From positions 11,834,799 through 11,898,798 of the forward strand of contig OY754978.1 in assembly GCA_963576475.1 (NCBI GenBank): a stretch of 64,000 nt of DNA. Reading direction: 5' to 3'. How positions within the stretch are numbered: position 1 is the first letter of the stretch; each line of letters opens with the position of its first letter. The notes beneath the pieces are model-generated. The model worked only from the letters and a program-made list of their open reading frames with translations, ran no database searches and was not told the DNA's origin. The stretch is from Molanna angustata (lineage: Eukaryota > Arthropoda > Insecta > Trichoptera > Molannidae). Below, one piece after another: positions 54,351-64,000 of this stretch. Made by a program: the position numbers and the translations under genes.

Positions 54351-54600
54351 TTACGAAATTTCCTATTTGAGAAAGACAGAGATAACCAAGCGTCAAATCG
54401 TGAAATTATTACAAAATTTCCTATTTGAGAAAGACAGAAATAACCAACCGTCAAATCGTGAAATTATTACGAAATTACCTATTTGAGAAAAACAAGAGAT
54501 AAACAACCGTCAAATCATGAAATTATTACGAATTTTTCTATTTGAGAAAGACAGAGATAAACAACCGTCAAATCTTGAAATTTCTCAAATAGAAAAATCT
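54351..54600. repeat. 58-bp tandem repeat, four units
   Basis: Units start TTACGAAATTTCCTATTTGA (54351, 54409, 54467, 54526) and contain GATAACCAACCGTCAAATCG. The array ends in an inverted TTTCTCAAATAGAAAAAT. Confidence 0.9.
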
Positions 54601-54606
54601 TGAAAT

Positions 54607-54800
54607 ATGGTCTGGAGAAATATACAAATGCGTATTGACAGTATGGTCAGAATATATAAGACATGCGTGCGACCGATCATGACGTATGCTGTGGAAACGC
54701 GAGCAGACACTATACGAACCAAGGGGCTCCTATATAAGGACAACGGTAATGAAGATTCTATGGTCAATCGCTTGAAAAACTCTCCGAGATCGTGTTCGCA
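54607..54800 (+). mobile_element. LINE fragment (RIYKTCVRPIMTYA)
   Basis: RIYKTCVRPIMTYAVETRAD is the post-palm block of insect LINEs; the following frame is shifted (expected LRTTEMK reads as NGNED). Short and dead. Confidence 0.75.
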
Positions 54801-54803
54801 ATG

Positions 54804-54890
54804 TTGAATATGTCCTTGTTATAAGTAGGTACATATACATTATACATCCTCATACATCGCTTTCATAAACCATAAATGCTGAACTCGTGA
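54804..54890 (-). mobile_element. SINE2, 3' part, decayed
   Basis: TGAATATGTCCTTGTTATAA, TACATATACATTATACATCC and AAACCATAAATGCTGAACTC resemble the SINE2 tail in reverse. Confidence 0.5.
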
Positions 54891-55064
54891 GATGTTTTTT
54901 ACCTACCCGATTCTTACGGGACACCCGAAAACGATGATAATAGAGTGGAAACACTATTCTAAGCGGGTGCCTCACAGCAAAAAAAACATTTTAAAAAAAT
55001 ACATAGGTAGGTATGCGATATGCAAATATTACTAGTTATAATAAAACATAATGACCAATGGCAC

Positions 55065-55165
55065 TAGAGCCGATCATGAGCCTTGGCCACCCCAAGGACT
55101 TTCCGCCATTCCAGCCGGTCCATCGCCCTCATCTTGAAATTGCTTTCAGGTCCTTTTACACGTTT
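55065..55165 (-). mobile_element. LINE C-terminal fragment
   Basis: On minus, FKMRAMDRLEWRKVLGVAKA then HDRL and stop: the (A/Q)DR-x-x-WR-x-(V/L)-x-x-AKA-x ending of LINE proteins. Confidence 0.5.
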
Positions 55166-55249
55166 AAAAAAATAACACTAAAAATATTCTTTTATAAATG
55201 TAAATTAAGATATTTCAAAAAGTGGATTGACATTTACTATCGCTTAGCG

Positions 55250-55780
55250 ATATAGCGCTTAGCTTGAGTGGCATGTTGTATAGGGGGGCTGGTCAGCAAT
55301 CATAAGTGGCCACATCTTGCATTAAAAGTTGTCGTACAAATTTATAGGAGAATGAAAATACTCAAAATTTTCTATATTATAAAAATGAAATGATTCAATA
55401 GAAACTAAGATCACAACAAAGAAAAACAATAAAAGATATTAACAAAAGAAAACAAAAATGAAAACAATGCTATAAAAGTTCTAAGTAAGCACAAATAGAT
55501 AAAAAAGAGAAACATTATAACTAGAAAAAAAAAAAAACAAAAAAGCTAGTTTGTTAGGTTAATTTATAAGTGTGCAAAGTTTTCTTCAGAATGTCACCAG
55601 ACTGACACCAGAAATATCTACGTCTTTATTGACATGTAAAGTATTATAAAATCTACACATGCTAGTAATGGAATTAAAGAAAAAACCGTGTTAATGTTGA
55701 AAAAAAAACACGCGTTTAAAATACCCGTGTTAGAGCCAACACCAAGAGAGAATTATTCACCAATGTAAAGCTCCGTTAAG
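55250..55780. other. A-rich interval, nothing recognised
   Basis: No ORF or repeat with a partner. Confidence 0.4.
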
Positions 55781-55784
55781 TGTT

Positions 55785-56022
55785 TTACTTCAGCCATATT
55801 CTGAGAGGTGAAAAGAATGTCATCATGAAGGGGAAGATTGAGGGTCGTAGAGGGGTCGGAAAAAGGCAGCTTTCCTGGCTGCGAAACATGCGTGAATAGA
55901 CCGGCATAAGAACTGTGATGGAACTGTTTAACACTGCACGGGACAGGGAGGATTTCTCTATGATGGTCGTCAACGTCGGGGAGACCTGATAGGACACAAG
56001 AAGAAGAAGAAGAAGAATGTTG
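55785..56022 (+). mobile_element. LINE C-terminus with (GAA)n tail
   Basis: ILRGEKNVIMKGKIEGRRGV, GKRQLSWLRNMRE, in-frame TAG, TGIRTVMELFNTARDREDFS, MMVVNVGET and stop, followed by AAGAAGAAGAAGAAGAA. Same family as 60845-61260. Confidence 0.8.
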
Positions 56023-56242
56023 AAATACTGTAATCTAAATAGTTCTGGGTTCCTAATACGAGAATGTTGTGTGAAGTTTTATTTCAGATAGAAGATCGGT
56101 GTCAATTTGATTGTCAACATAATGTATTTAAAGACACAAAATTTTGTTATTATTAAGTTACTTATTCGTATTCCCGACTAGGATACGGCTACTTATAAAA
56201 AGGATTAGTAAAATTATAAATATATTTAACATATGGCAACAT

Positions 56243-56332
56243 TTAATTGAGTGCATATAGTAAATTGTTAAGTTAATTGAGTCCATATAGTACATTGTTA
56301 TATTAATTGAGTGCATATAGTATATTATCGTT
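56243..56332. repeat. 30-bp tandem repeat, three units
   Basis: TTAATTGAGTGCATATAGTA units at 56243, 56273 and 56303. Confidence 0.9.
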
Positions 56333-56393
56333 ATGTTTATTTCCAGACAACAATAATTCAAGTATGAATTATTGAGACAATAAAACGTCAGAT

Positions 56394-56590
56394 AACCGCC
56401 GTGGCACAGTTGGTAAGCCGTTGGGGTTCTGTGCGGGCCTCCTGGGTTCGATTCCCAGCAGAGGAGAAATTTATTTAAATTAATTTCTCACGCTAGTGTT
56501 GCTTCTCTGGGCTGGAGACATTGGTTAGTTGGAAGAAATTGCCATTCGGCAATAAACTCGCCATTTAATTATTTTTATTATTATTATAAC
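56394..56590 (+). mobile_element. SINE1, full-length
   Basis: AACCGCCGTGGCACAGTTGG, B box GGGTTCGATTCCC, CTCTGGGCTGGAGACATTGG and hairpin tail GAAATTGCCATTCGGCAATA; ends CTCGCCATT then (ATT)n, lacking the TTGCGCAGGGTGC block. Confidence 0.85.
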
Positions 56591-57139
56591 CTACGCGAAA
56601 GACTAACATTGCAAAACACATTCTCTACACACGTGCATTTTGTAGTAGGTACTATTTACTATTTATTTTACATTTTACCCATCTATTGGAAATCCTTATT
56701 TATTTGCTAAGTTTTCACATATTTCCGATTATTTAGTGATTTTGTATGAAGCATAGGATACTTACGCTTCTATCCGCAATTGCATGCATTCTAGTTAAAG
56801 GGTGATATTTCTATGATTTTGCAAAATATGTGGACATTGTAGAACAGTTGCGCAGTTATTCGATTAATCATTTTCATATTCTTGTTTAACGAGTTGTGAA
56901 GAAAGGACGAAAGTCATATGATTTAACAAAAAAACGAGACATTGAAAAATAATGTTGGAGTTATTCAATACAGTAATTATTTATAAACGTTTTTGCCAAT
57001 AAGAATAGTAATGATTCTGTACATATTATAAACCAATAACACTACGGAGCCGGACTAGTTTATAAAAGTAAATCAAATGTATGAAGAAAATGAAGTCATA
57101 GCTATTGTATGACACATCACTAGCAGAATGGAGTTTATA
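56591..57139. other. No gene recognised
   Basis: AT-rich; nothing with a partner. Confidence 0.4.
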
Positions 57140-57829
57140 TTAAGGGGGGGACAGCTGCCAACGTGCCTATTTTTCAATTTGATATACCATCATTGTTTCT
57201 TATCAAATCGTTTTGAAAAAGATAATTTGGATGGTTTGGATATTAATGAACAAAAATGTACCTTAACTTTTTGATAATGTTCTGCATGAATTCTTGTAGA
57301 AAAATAATGGCATACCCCGATTTTCAACGTTTATCATATATTTTTAATAAACTATAAGGCGTAGAGTAATATATATTTTTTTAAATTAAAGAAGACAAAA
57401 CTATCTGGAAAAGTATGATGTAACGTTGCATTAATGCTTCAGGTTTAGTAGATAAACCTAAAAAACATTTATTTTCCATTCAGCGCCATTGCGTAATAAA
57501 GGTTTTTTTGGTTTATTTACTTAACCTGATGCGTTGATGCAACGTCATATTATATTTTTCCAGGTATTTTGTTCTTCTTTAAATAATAAAAAAAATATTG
57601 CTCTATACCTTATATTTTATTAGAAATTTAAAATAAATGTCTAAAATCGGGGTATGCTTATAATTTTCCTACAAGAATATATACAGATCATAATCAGAAA
57701 GTTGAGGTATATTTCTCTTTATTAATATTCAAACTAACTAGGTTATTTTTTTCAAAATGATTCGTTTAGTAATAGTGATGGTATATCAAATTGAAAAAAT
57801 GGGTACGTTGGCAGCAGTCACCCTCTTAA
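57140..57829. mobile_element. TTAA-flanked palindromic element, copy 2
   Basis: TTAA at 57140 and 57826. Ends GGGGGGGACAGCTGCCAACG and complement GAGGGTGACTGCTGCCAACG. Halves are inverted along most of about 330 bases each, with AACGTTGCATTAATGC and ATGCAACGT near the centre. Same family as 14241-14868. Confidence 0.75.
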
Positions 57830-58899
57830 GTATATATTATGTAGGTAGCGTGCATTTTTAGCGATTTCATAATATTGTTATATTTTCTTCATGAATCATG
57901 CAATTTTGCAATATCTAGTTTTTAAAATCGTTACATTACGAATTAATTATATCATAATATAAAAAAAACACATTATTCAAATTATATTTATTTATTTAAA
58001 TGTAAATTCCATGATTTTTTAATTGAATAGACTAACCTGCACTTTATTAAAACCCATGACCATGGCCCTACACTTCTACGGTAAAAACATGATTAAAATT
58101 ATTTCATAATCAGATCATGCCAATCCCAAAGCACTCGTTGAAATAGACCTTTTCGATATTATTAACCTTGCTTCTTTATATAAGCAACTTCACATATTTA
58201 TGCTCACTATCTCACAAATTAACGAATGTAAATAAGCGGTGTCGAGGGATGAAGGTCAAGGTGGAAATCTATATTAGTATGTGTATATACAAATAATTAA
58301 GATTAAACAACCCCTGTTTCCCAATTACCCCTCTTCCAAAAACTACCCTCCCCTTTCTTCAATTCCCAAATATTTCTATCTACAAGAATACTACATCTAC
58401 ACGAATACTTTACCATCATATAATTACGTGGCATTTAATTTGGAATTATTAATAAATGATTTTAATTATTAATTTGTTAATCCATATTTGTTTCAACATG
58501 TGAAAACTTATAACTGGTGTATGTTGTAATTGTTATTTTCTACTGTATGCATTTGTTTTGTATACATAATATATACATCCATTGGTTTTCCTTAAAATAA
58601 ATAGATTTAAATAAAATAAGATAAATAATGAAATTAATATTGTACCTATGATACAATATCTCCAAGATACCTGCTAGTTAAATTATTGACCTAGAATTGG
58701 AAAAACATATTTTATCAATATTCCACTCCAAGACAAAGGCTCAAGAAGTTTGCCGGCATCTGTAGTAATTATCGCAATATAATGCAATTTTAGTTTTTGA
58801 ATCGATATTTTTTCTCAGTTCATAAAAATCAAGATCAAGACTGATCTCTCTCATCACTGATTGATATATTATGGAAACCGTTAAAAGCAAAAACTATGA
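57830..58899. other. No gene recognised
   Basis: A pyrimidine-rich stretch (58310-58420) stands out; the ORF there is compositional. Confidence 0.35.
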
Positions 58900-58907
58900 G
58901 GTCCAAC

Positions 58908-59510
58908 CAGTGGCGTAGCTGCCTAACACCAGGGTCATACAAAAACAATTTAGATAATAATATATCAAAAACAGAACTGTTAGTGATTTAGCAAATTTCA
59001 AATGAAGAAAGAAAAAATTTCGAGAACGGTGACCTCATTCTAATTAATTTTAATTAATTTCATGAATGTTTATAAATAAATTGTATTTCTTTGGTTAAGT
59101 TTATGGTTTGTCATCTAATATTTTGTTTTGTAAAGGGCTTTGAGCCTTGAATGTCTCAATAAATAAATATTCACTCTATTATGAGAATATTTATTACGTT
59201 TAAATTTGAACTTCTAGGGTATATAATATTATGTATGTTAATATTTTTTCACCTTCTGTGTTCTATATTCTGTGTTATTATTATTTATTTTTTCTTCAAA
59301 TATTTTTAGAGCTAAAGGCGTTTTCAAAAATGAAAAAAATTAAATGCAGTTAGTATTTTTGGAAAAGGCAACTTTTGACACCTAAGGCATTTTGAAATTC
59401 GAAAGTTGAAAAAAACGACACCCTAATGCTCATATTAAAAAAAAAATTAAGGCCTCTTACTTGGTCTTTGTATGAAGTCTGAGGACCCAAAATGTCCAAC
59501 TACGCCACTT
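58908..59510. mobile_element. hAT-type MITE with perfect 8-bp target duplication
   Basis: CAGTGGCGTAGCT at the left and CTACGCCACTT at the right are inverted ends. GGTCCAAC flanks both (58900-58907 and 59511-59518). 603 bp, no transposase. A plus-strand LINE 3' end (GGGCTTTGAGCCTTGAATGT then (AATA)n) lies inside at about 59100-59170. Confidence 0.8.
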
Positions 59511-59647
59511 GGTCCAACGGCTTTAATAATACAGAGCAAGTTGGCAAGGTGAACTACTCCTGAGATCAAAACTATGTATTTCAACCAGTTTTTTTCTATG
59601 TCTAAACAGATATTGTCAGCGTATTGTGTATTATTAAATTTAATCAT

Positions 59648-59703
59648 CGTACCGAGACTGGTGTGTGGGTATACACATATACCCACACACCAGTCTCGGT
59701 ACG
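59648..59703. repeat. Perfect 26-bp inverted repeat
   Basis: CGTACCGAGACTGGTGTGTG continued by GGTATA is mirrored exactly around CACA. One arm shares CGAGACTGGTGTGTGGGTAT with 59875-59900. Confidence 0.95.
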
Positions 59704-59821
59704 AATTCTTGAATAAGTAATAGAAAGGAGTGCTTCCACTCTTTTCTATTACTGTTTTCGAGTGTCCCGTAAGAGCCGGGTAATCGAAAATACAACAGGC
59801 AACAATAACATCTGACATAGT

Positions 59822-60006
59822 TCAGCAATGAGGTTCACCACCCATTCTGAATGTAGTGTCTTTTTAGGTGAGACGAGACTGGTGTGTGGGTATACACATA
59901 TGTGTTGTGCTTCCTTTTATAAGGCAATGCACACCCACACACCTTTCGCTGGTTACCCCACATTGTGGGATATGCCGTGATGGTATGAATGAATGAATGA
60001 ATGAAT
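59822..60006 (+). repeat. Retroposon module B
   Basis: CAATGAGGTTCACCACCCAT, GTGAGACGAGACTGGTGTGT, CTTTCGCTGGTTACCCCACA, GGATATGCCGTGATGG and a (ATGA)n tail. Matches 18105-18256 in reverse. The end parallels the RTE-like tails (GGACATGGCGTGATGG(TATG)n). Confidence 0.65.
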
Positions 60007-60170
60007 AGGGAAATTAATGAGAAGGCATAATTGCTGAACGTTGCGCAAACGCATAGAGTGATCACGTAAACCAGCCGATGACAGGTCGCAAATCCCGTAG
60101 GTGTCTTGTGTTCCTGATTCTCCTATAATATTCCAGCTTTGTCTCTATTGAGATTTTAAAAGTTCGTCAA
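60007..60170 (-). repeat. Fold-back family A, one arm
   Basis: GAGAAGGCATAATTGCTGAA, CGTAAACCAGCCGATGACAG, CTCCTATAATATTCCAGCTT, TCTCTATTGAGATTTTAAAA. Directly follows module B. Confidence 0.75.
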
Positions 60171-60529
60171 AAAAATAAATTAAATTTGTTAGAAGAATTC
60201 TACAATCTTTTGATTACAAAATAAAATAAATTATTCAAAGAAATGTATACACTACATCATTGTATAAATATGAAATACAGTAAAATATGATTGTCTTGTT
60301 CTGAGGGTGAAGAATTTATGGTTTTTATTTATATGGCAAACAAATCCACCACGTTCTACGATATGACTACAGAAAACAGATGGGATAAGCAAGGACGACA
60401 TTTTTCCTTACAACATGTTCAAGAAAATTTGAAAATATTCATTCTTAAACATTATTTATTCTAGACCTTGATCCCATAAACCATTTTTTTTAATAAATAG
60501 GTACAATGATTAGATTTAACCCTCAGTAA

Positions 60530-60777
60530 GGGGCAAGTCTGGTCAAGCGTTGAAATCAAAATCCTCATGATTACCCATATCATGGATATAATTATCTTAT
60601 AGAGTTGTATAATATCTAAGTTAAGTTTGTCGATCGACAATTCTTGATAAGGCTCCACTATATATAGAATTCAACGTATAATAACTTAATATATTATAGA
60701 ACTCCATATGATAATTATATCCATGATATGGGTAATCATGAGGGTTTTGATTCCATTGTTTGACGGGACTTGCCCCC
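60530..60777. mobile_element. Palindromic MITE with G-tract/C-tract ends, copy 2
   Basis: GGGGCAAGTCTGGTC at left and GACGGGACTTGCCCCC at right; arms share GATTACCCATATCATGGATA with copy 1. The centre is about 50 bases longer and contains TTTGTCGATCGACAATTC. Confidence 0.8.
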
Positions 60778-60844
60778 TGATGAATTAGTGTAAAAAAATC
60801 TATATAACCTAAAGAACTTTTTTGTTAACGCTTCTTTTTCTTCT

Positions 60845-61260
60845 TATCGTGACATGTCAGATCCCCCCGACCTACATGTCCTGGGAAGTGCAAAACAGCT
60901 CCTCCACAGTTCTCATACCGGTCCATTCTCGGATGTTTCGAAGCCAAGAAAGCTGATTTATTCCGACCACTCTACGACCCACGATCTTCCCCTTCATGAC
61001 AAGCTGAAGGATGGTTTATTTTTCATCTCTCAGAATATGGCCGAAGTACGACACTTTACGGAGCCAAAAATTGGTGAATAATTCTCTGTTTTCAATGACC
61101 ATGTTTTCAATGGTATTCTCAACATTCTGCTGAGGATCCACATTTCAAATGCTTCATGGCGGTTTATAATATTAACTTTGAGAGTCCACGCCACCACCCC
61201 ATAAAGCAGCACTGACCACACATAACACTTGAGCATTCTTTGTCTCAGCTTTAAGTTTAT
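60845..61260 (-). mobile_element. LINE C-terminus with AAG-rich tail
   Basis: On minus: LKCYVWSVLLYGVVAWTLKV, HEAFEMWILSRMLRIP, then in other frames KGKIVGRRVVGINQLSWLRN. Same family as 36.4, 39.2 and 55.8 kb. Frameshifts and stops; tail AAGAAGAAAAAGAAGC on minus. Confidence 0.75.
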
Positions 61261-61487
61261 ACTGTTGTCGAAGATTAAAACAAATTAAGCAAATGAATAC
61301 TGGATTCATACCATCAAAGCAATTTTGAAAATGATTTGTTTTGGTAAATTCGTTTATTGAAATACAGACATAATAATATTAACAAGCATATTTATTGAAT
61401 ACATTTACTTGATATCGAAATACGTTTCTAAATTAAATTTTTACATTTTATATTACTAAAATAAAAGTAACAAAAAAATAAGTAATA

Positions 61488-61709
61488 CTAAAGGAAATGT
61501 TTATAGGTACTGACATAATTTTTACGAAGCTTCTTTATCAAACTTTTATACGTATTCGTTTTAAAATTCTTAACAACAGATAGTTTGTAGCTGTTCTTAA
61601 AATAACGTCGTTCTAATGCATTTTTAAAATCAAGCAATTCCCGCTCATCAAAATTGTATAATTCAACAGTACAGTACTGTTCGTGGTACAAGAGAAAGAT
61701 CGGTACCGT
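61488..61709 (-). CDS. Possible terminal exon, family unknown
   Basis: A minus open frame of 73 residues to TAG follows an AACTAG acceptor-like site (phase 0). It begins TVPIFLLYHEQYCTVELYNF and continues with a charged part (ERELLDFKNALERRYF, SLIKKLRKNYVSTYKHFL). Composition is gene-like, with a hydrophilic helical C-terminus. No family recognised, no partner exon found, and the first ATG-less start means it would need upstream exons. May instead be a fragment of a mobile element. Confidence 0.25.
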   Translation of the reverse strand, partial: TVPIFLLYHEQYCTVELYNFDERELLDFKNALERRYFKNSYKLSVVKNFKTNTYKSLIKKLRKNYVSTYKHFL

Positions 61710-62164
61710 CTAGTTGAGTGTAGGTACCTACTCTGGTACTAGCAATAATAATATGGTCCCTTATCCATTTTTTACGCGGAGTGAATATAGAGTTTTCCTT
61801 CAAGTAGAAAAAAATGTAAATGCCGCGACATTCACAACAATGGAATGGGAAAGCATTTATTTTCCCGCCTTTTTTATCGAATGTAAGTTATGGCCGCCCT
61901 GTTGTTCTCCAGGAGTACCAATAGAATAAACCGAGGAGGAGTAGGTAGGCACCACTACAGCAAAGCGAAAGGAAGACATTTTTACAGAATCTACCGATTA
62001 TTAAGAATGTTTTGATTTTCTCGTACATGCTTGTTGATTGTTTAAGATTATTGTGTTTCATTATTTCAAAATATGTCTCATTCTTTCTAGGGCGACTCCG
62101 CTATTATCTCTTACATTTTTGTATTATTTGAAGTAAACCAAAATGTTTGCAATGACAGTGGTGT
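61710..62164. other. No gene recognised
   Basis: ORF 61714-61929 has no domain; nothing with a clear partner. Confidence 0.35.
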
Positions 62165-62222
62165 ATGGTGTTAGGTTCTCTCTACTTTCCCCGTTAGTGA
62201 CATAGCGTGATAGTATGTATTT
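62165..62222 (+). repeat. RTE-like LINE 3' tail
   Basis: TTCTCTCTACTTTCCCCGTT then GTGACATAGCGTGATAGTAT; directly upstream of the next LINE fragment. Confidence 0.6.
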
Positions 62223-62870
62223 AGAATTTCCTTTCGAAAATGTTGCATTGTACATTATATCTGCAAAACACCATAATATTTATAATCTTGAAAACAGACG
62301 AACAATTATAGACATGATGTACCTTCACAAAATTATGCATAACCGTGTAGACTCGCCTTACTTACTTTCTAAATTAAATTTTTACTGTCCATCACGCAAT
62401 TTCAGATCTCAGTTTTTGTTCTATGTCAACCGACGTAACACTAACTACTCACAAAATAATTACATTAGACGAAGTTGCTCCAACTACAATTCATATTTTA
62501 AACATTTCGATATAGTACATTAATCACAGGCGGATTTCAGAACATACATATTACAACAATTCGATAAATAGTCACATTCATTCACAATCTATCTCGCATA
62601 AATATATACACAATATTGTTATACTATATAATACATATACATCAAATATAACACATATCCACTTACTTAATACACACTACATACAAGTATTATATTAATT
62701 ACTTTTAAACTTACTAAATAAGTCAAAAACAAGTTCACCCTATATCTTATGTGAAAACATATTATTGGGGTACAATGAACTTTCCTTACTGTTAAGTCTT
62801 CATATTGAATTTATCCTTATAACATTGTATCCTGTTTGTTTTCTAAATAAAAAATAAATAAATAAATGTC
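62218..62870 (+). mobile_element. 5'-truncated LINE C-terminus with (AAAT)n tail
   Basis: The intact frame to TAA at 62521-62523 reads LENRRTIIDMMYLHKIMHNR, VDSPYLLSKLNFYCPSRNFR and NRRNTNYSQNNYIRRSC. This matches the R-R-x-x-x-D-x-x-(F/Y)L-x-KI ... DSP-x-LL ... P-x-R-x-x-R block of CR1/jockey LINEs. A 3' UTR of about 340 bases ends in (AAAT)n near 62850-62870. Confidence 0.8.
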
Positions 62871-64000
62871 ATTAAAATCAATATTTCTCATTTTTGTATA
62901 TAAAATATATAGGTAATATATTTATATTAAGTCATCCGTCCTCATACAGAAATATAATTAAATGTAAAAACACAAATATAATAATTATATTATAAGCATC
63001 TGCATATAGTAATTTGACTATCTCTTCACAAAGTTTTCTCATGGTGAATTGCCAGCAAAAAATAACATGGTTTTGAAAACAAATCAAGTTTATTAGGCAA
63101 GTTGGTCGATTTCGATTTCATGCAAACGAGAGTAAGTCAGTACAAGTTCTGCCACCTGCCAAGTAAAAATAAATTAGTTCGTCTTAACAATGGGTTAAGT
63201 AGCTACCAACTTATTAACCCACGATAAAAAAAAACTGTCAAGTGGACGCAGTAGTGACTGTAGAGACAATTGAATATTATTATTTTATTTATTTCAATGG
63301 CAAAAAACGCGCCTTTGGTAATTTAATAATATTTTTCAAACCTTAATTTGAGGGAGCACTCAATTAAAAGTTATTATTACATACTATTTTAATGTTTCTA
63401 TTAAGAGTATTGTCAGTCTTCCAGGACTATTTTCTACACCTTTTTAATAAATTTCACTTGTCTGTCTGTACTAGAATTTCGCAATCGATTTTTCTAACTT
63501 TTCTAACTTTTCTAATTTTAACTAACTTCCCTACTAGGTAGAGCTCTAAAACTTTCATAATTTGTGTATTCCGGATAAAAATGTACTTACATTAAAACTA
63601 TTTCCAGCGAGATTCATCTGATATTTTAATATCATTGATGAATTTTGTATTTCTGAACTTTAGTTGTGACTGCTATGCATGTTGCATAATATTCAGGTGT
63701 TTTTTATATCGCTATTAAATTACTTTCTTTAACTTCACTTGGTCTTCATTTCAATATGAATAAAACCTTGTAAAGGGTGGCCTATTTTTTTATTTTTTTA
63801 TTATTTTTAACACCTAACACCAAAACCGTGATCCTGAGCTCGGTTCTCGGTGGATACACATCATTTTAATGTGCGTTTACTGTGGATTCTCAGAATCTTT
63901 AGTCTACAAAGTGTGGCAACTTCTTATTGGATGTATTTTAAAACAATATATCTAGTAACTTTAAATCAACTAAAACACATTCAGGTCAGGTCTATTATTC
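62871..64000. other. AT-rich interval; minus LINE 3' end near 63280
   Basis: TATTTTATTTATTTCAATGG CAAAAAACGCG near 63280 resembles a minus-strand (TAAA)n LINE end. No gene recognised up to the window end. Confidence 0.35.

Noticed and set aside
59447..59818. Minus ORF of 123 codons
   Set aside because: It crosses the right boundary of the hAT-type MITE and a perfect palindrome, so it mixes unrelated DNA.

Overview
The window is AT-rich nuclear DNA, almost certainly from an insect. A lepidopteran is my best guess. The reasons are recurrent GTAGGTACCTAC-type words, an odorant-binding protein gene with a three-exon layout like pheromone-binding proteins, LINE 3' ends running into (TATG)n, and a LINE/SINE 3' tail with a small hairpin followed by a CCTGCCTTTGTAC-like block, which I associate with moths and butterflies. 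The taxon is inference; nothing in the window fixes it.

Only one host gene is convincing: a classic six-cysteine odorant-binding protein on the minus strand, with exons at 49689-49826, 47650-47812 and 45844-45995 and a TATA/TCAGT core promoter just upstream. Its predicted 150-residue product has every family hallmark. However, the acceptor of intron 1 reads AT where AG is expected, so this copy is a non-canonical splice, a fresh pseudogene or a sequence error. This is the most testable observation in the window. Weaker coding candidates lie at 61488-61709 (-), 46545-46679 (+), 38347-38499 (+) and 11543-11830 (+).

The rest is a graveyard of mobile DNA. From left to right: 0.5-1.1 kb, two abutting inverted-repeat elements; 2.3-2.6 kb, a complete fold-back element (family A); 4.1-7.0 kb, a SINE followed by a head-to-tail triplication of a Helentron-like unit; 8.8-9.5 kb, a LINE tail; 13-16.8 kb, inverted copies of repeat C around a TTAA-flanked palindromic element; 18.8-19.4 kb, an RTE-like LINE tail; 21.2-22.9 kb, a compound element built of tandem repeats; 24.8-25.4 kb, a rearranged family A palindrome; 27.5-30.1 kb, a hAT element with a perfect 8-bp target duplication carrying a nested LINE; 30.6-33.3 kb, two more minus-strand LINE tails; 36.2-38.0 kb, an old Helentron-like copy split by a LINE and a TA-flanked MITE; 39.2-39.8 kb, another LINE; 41.8 and 60.5 kb, two copies of a MITE with G/C-tract ends; 45.8-49.8 kb, the odorant-binding protein gene with repeats in both introns; 50.2-56 kb, many short LINE relics with two SINE families; 57.1-57.8 kb, the second TTAA palindrome; 58.9-59.5 kb, a second hAT-type element; 62.2-62.9 kb, a LINE 3' end.

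The elements do not act together as a pathway. They form an insertion history that can be dated by nesting: Helentron-like copy, then LINE and MITE; hAT, then LINE; LINE, then SINE2. Coordinates of repeat edges are by eye and usually good to about 5-20 bases.
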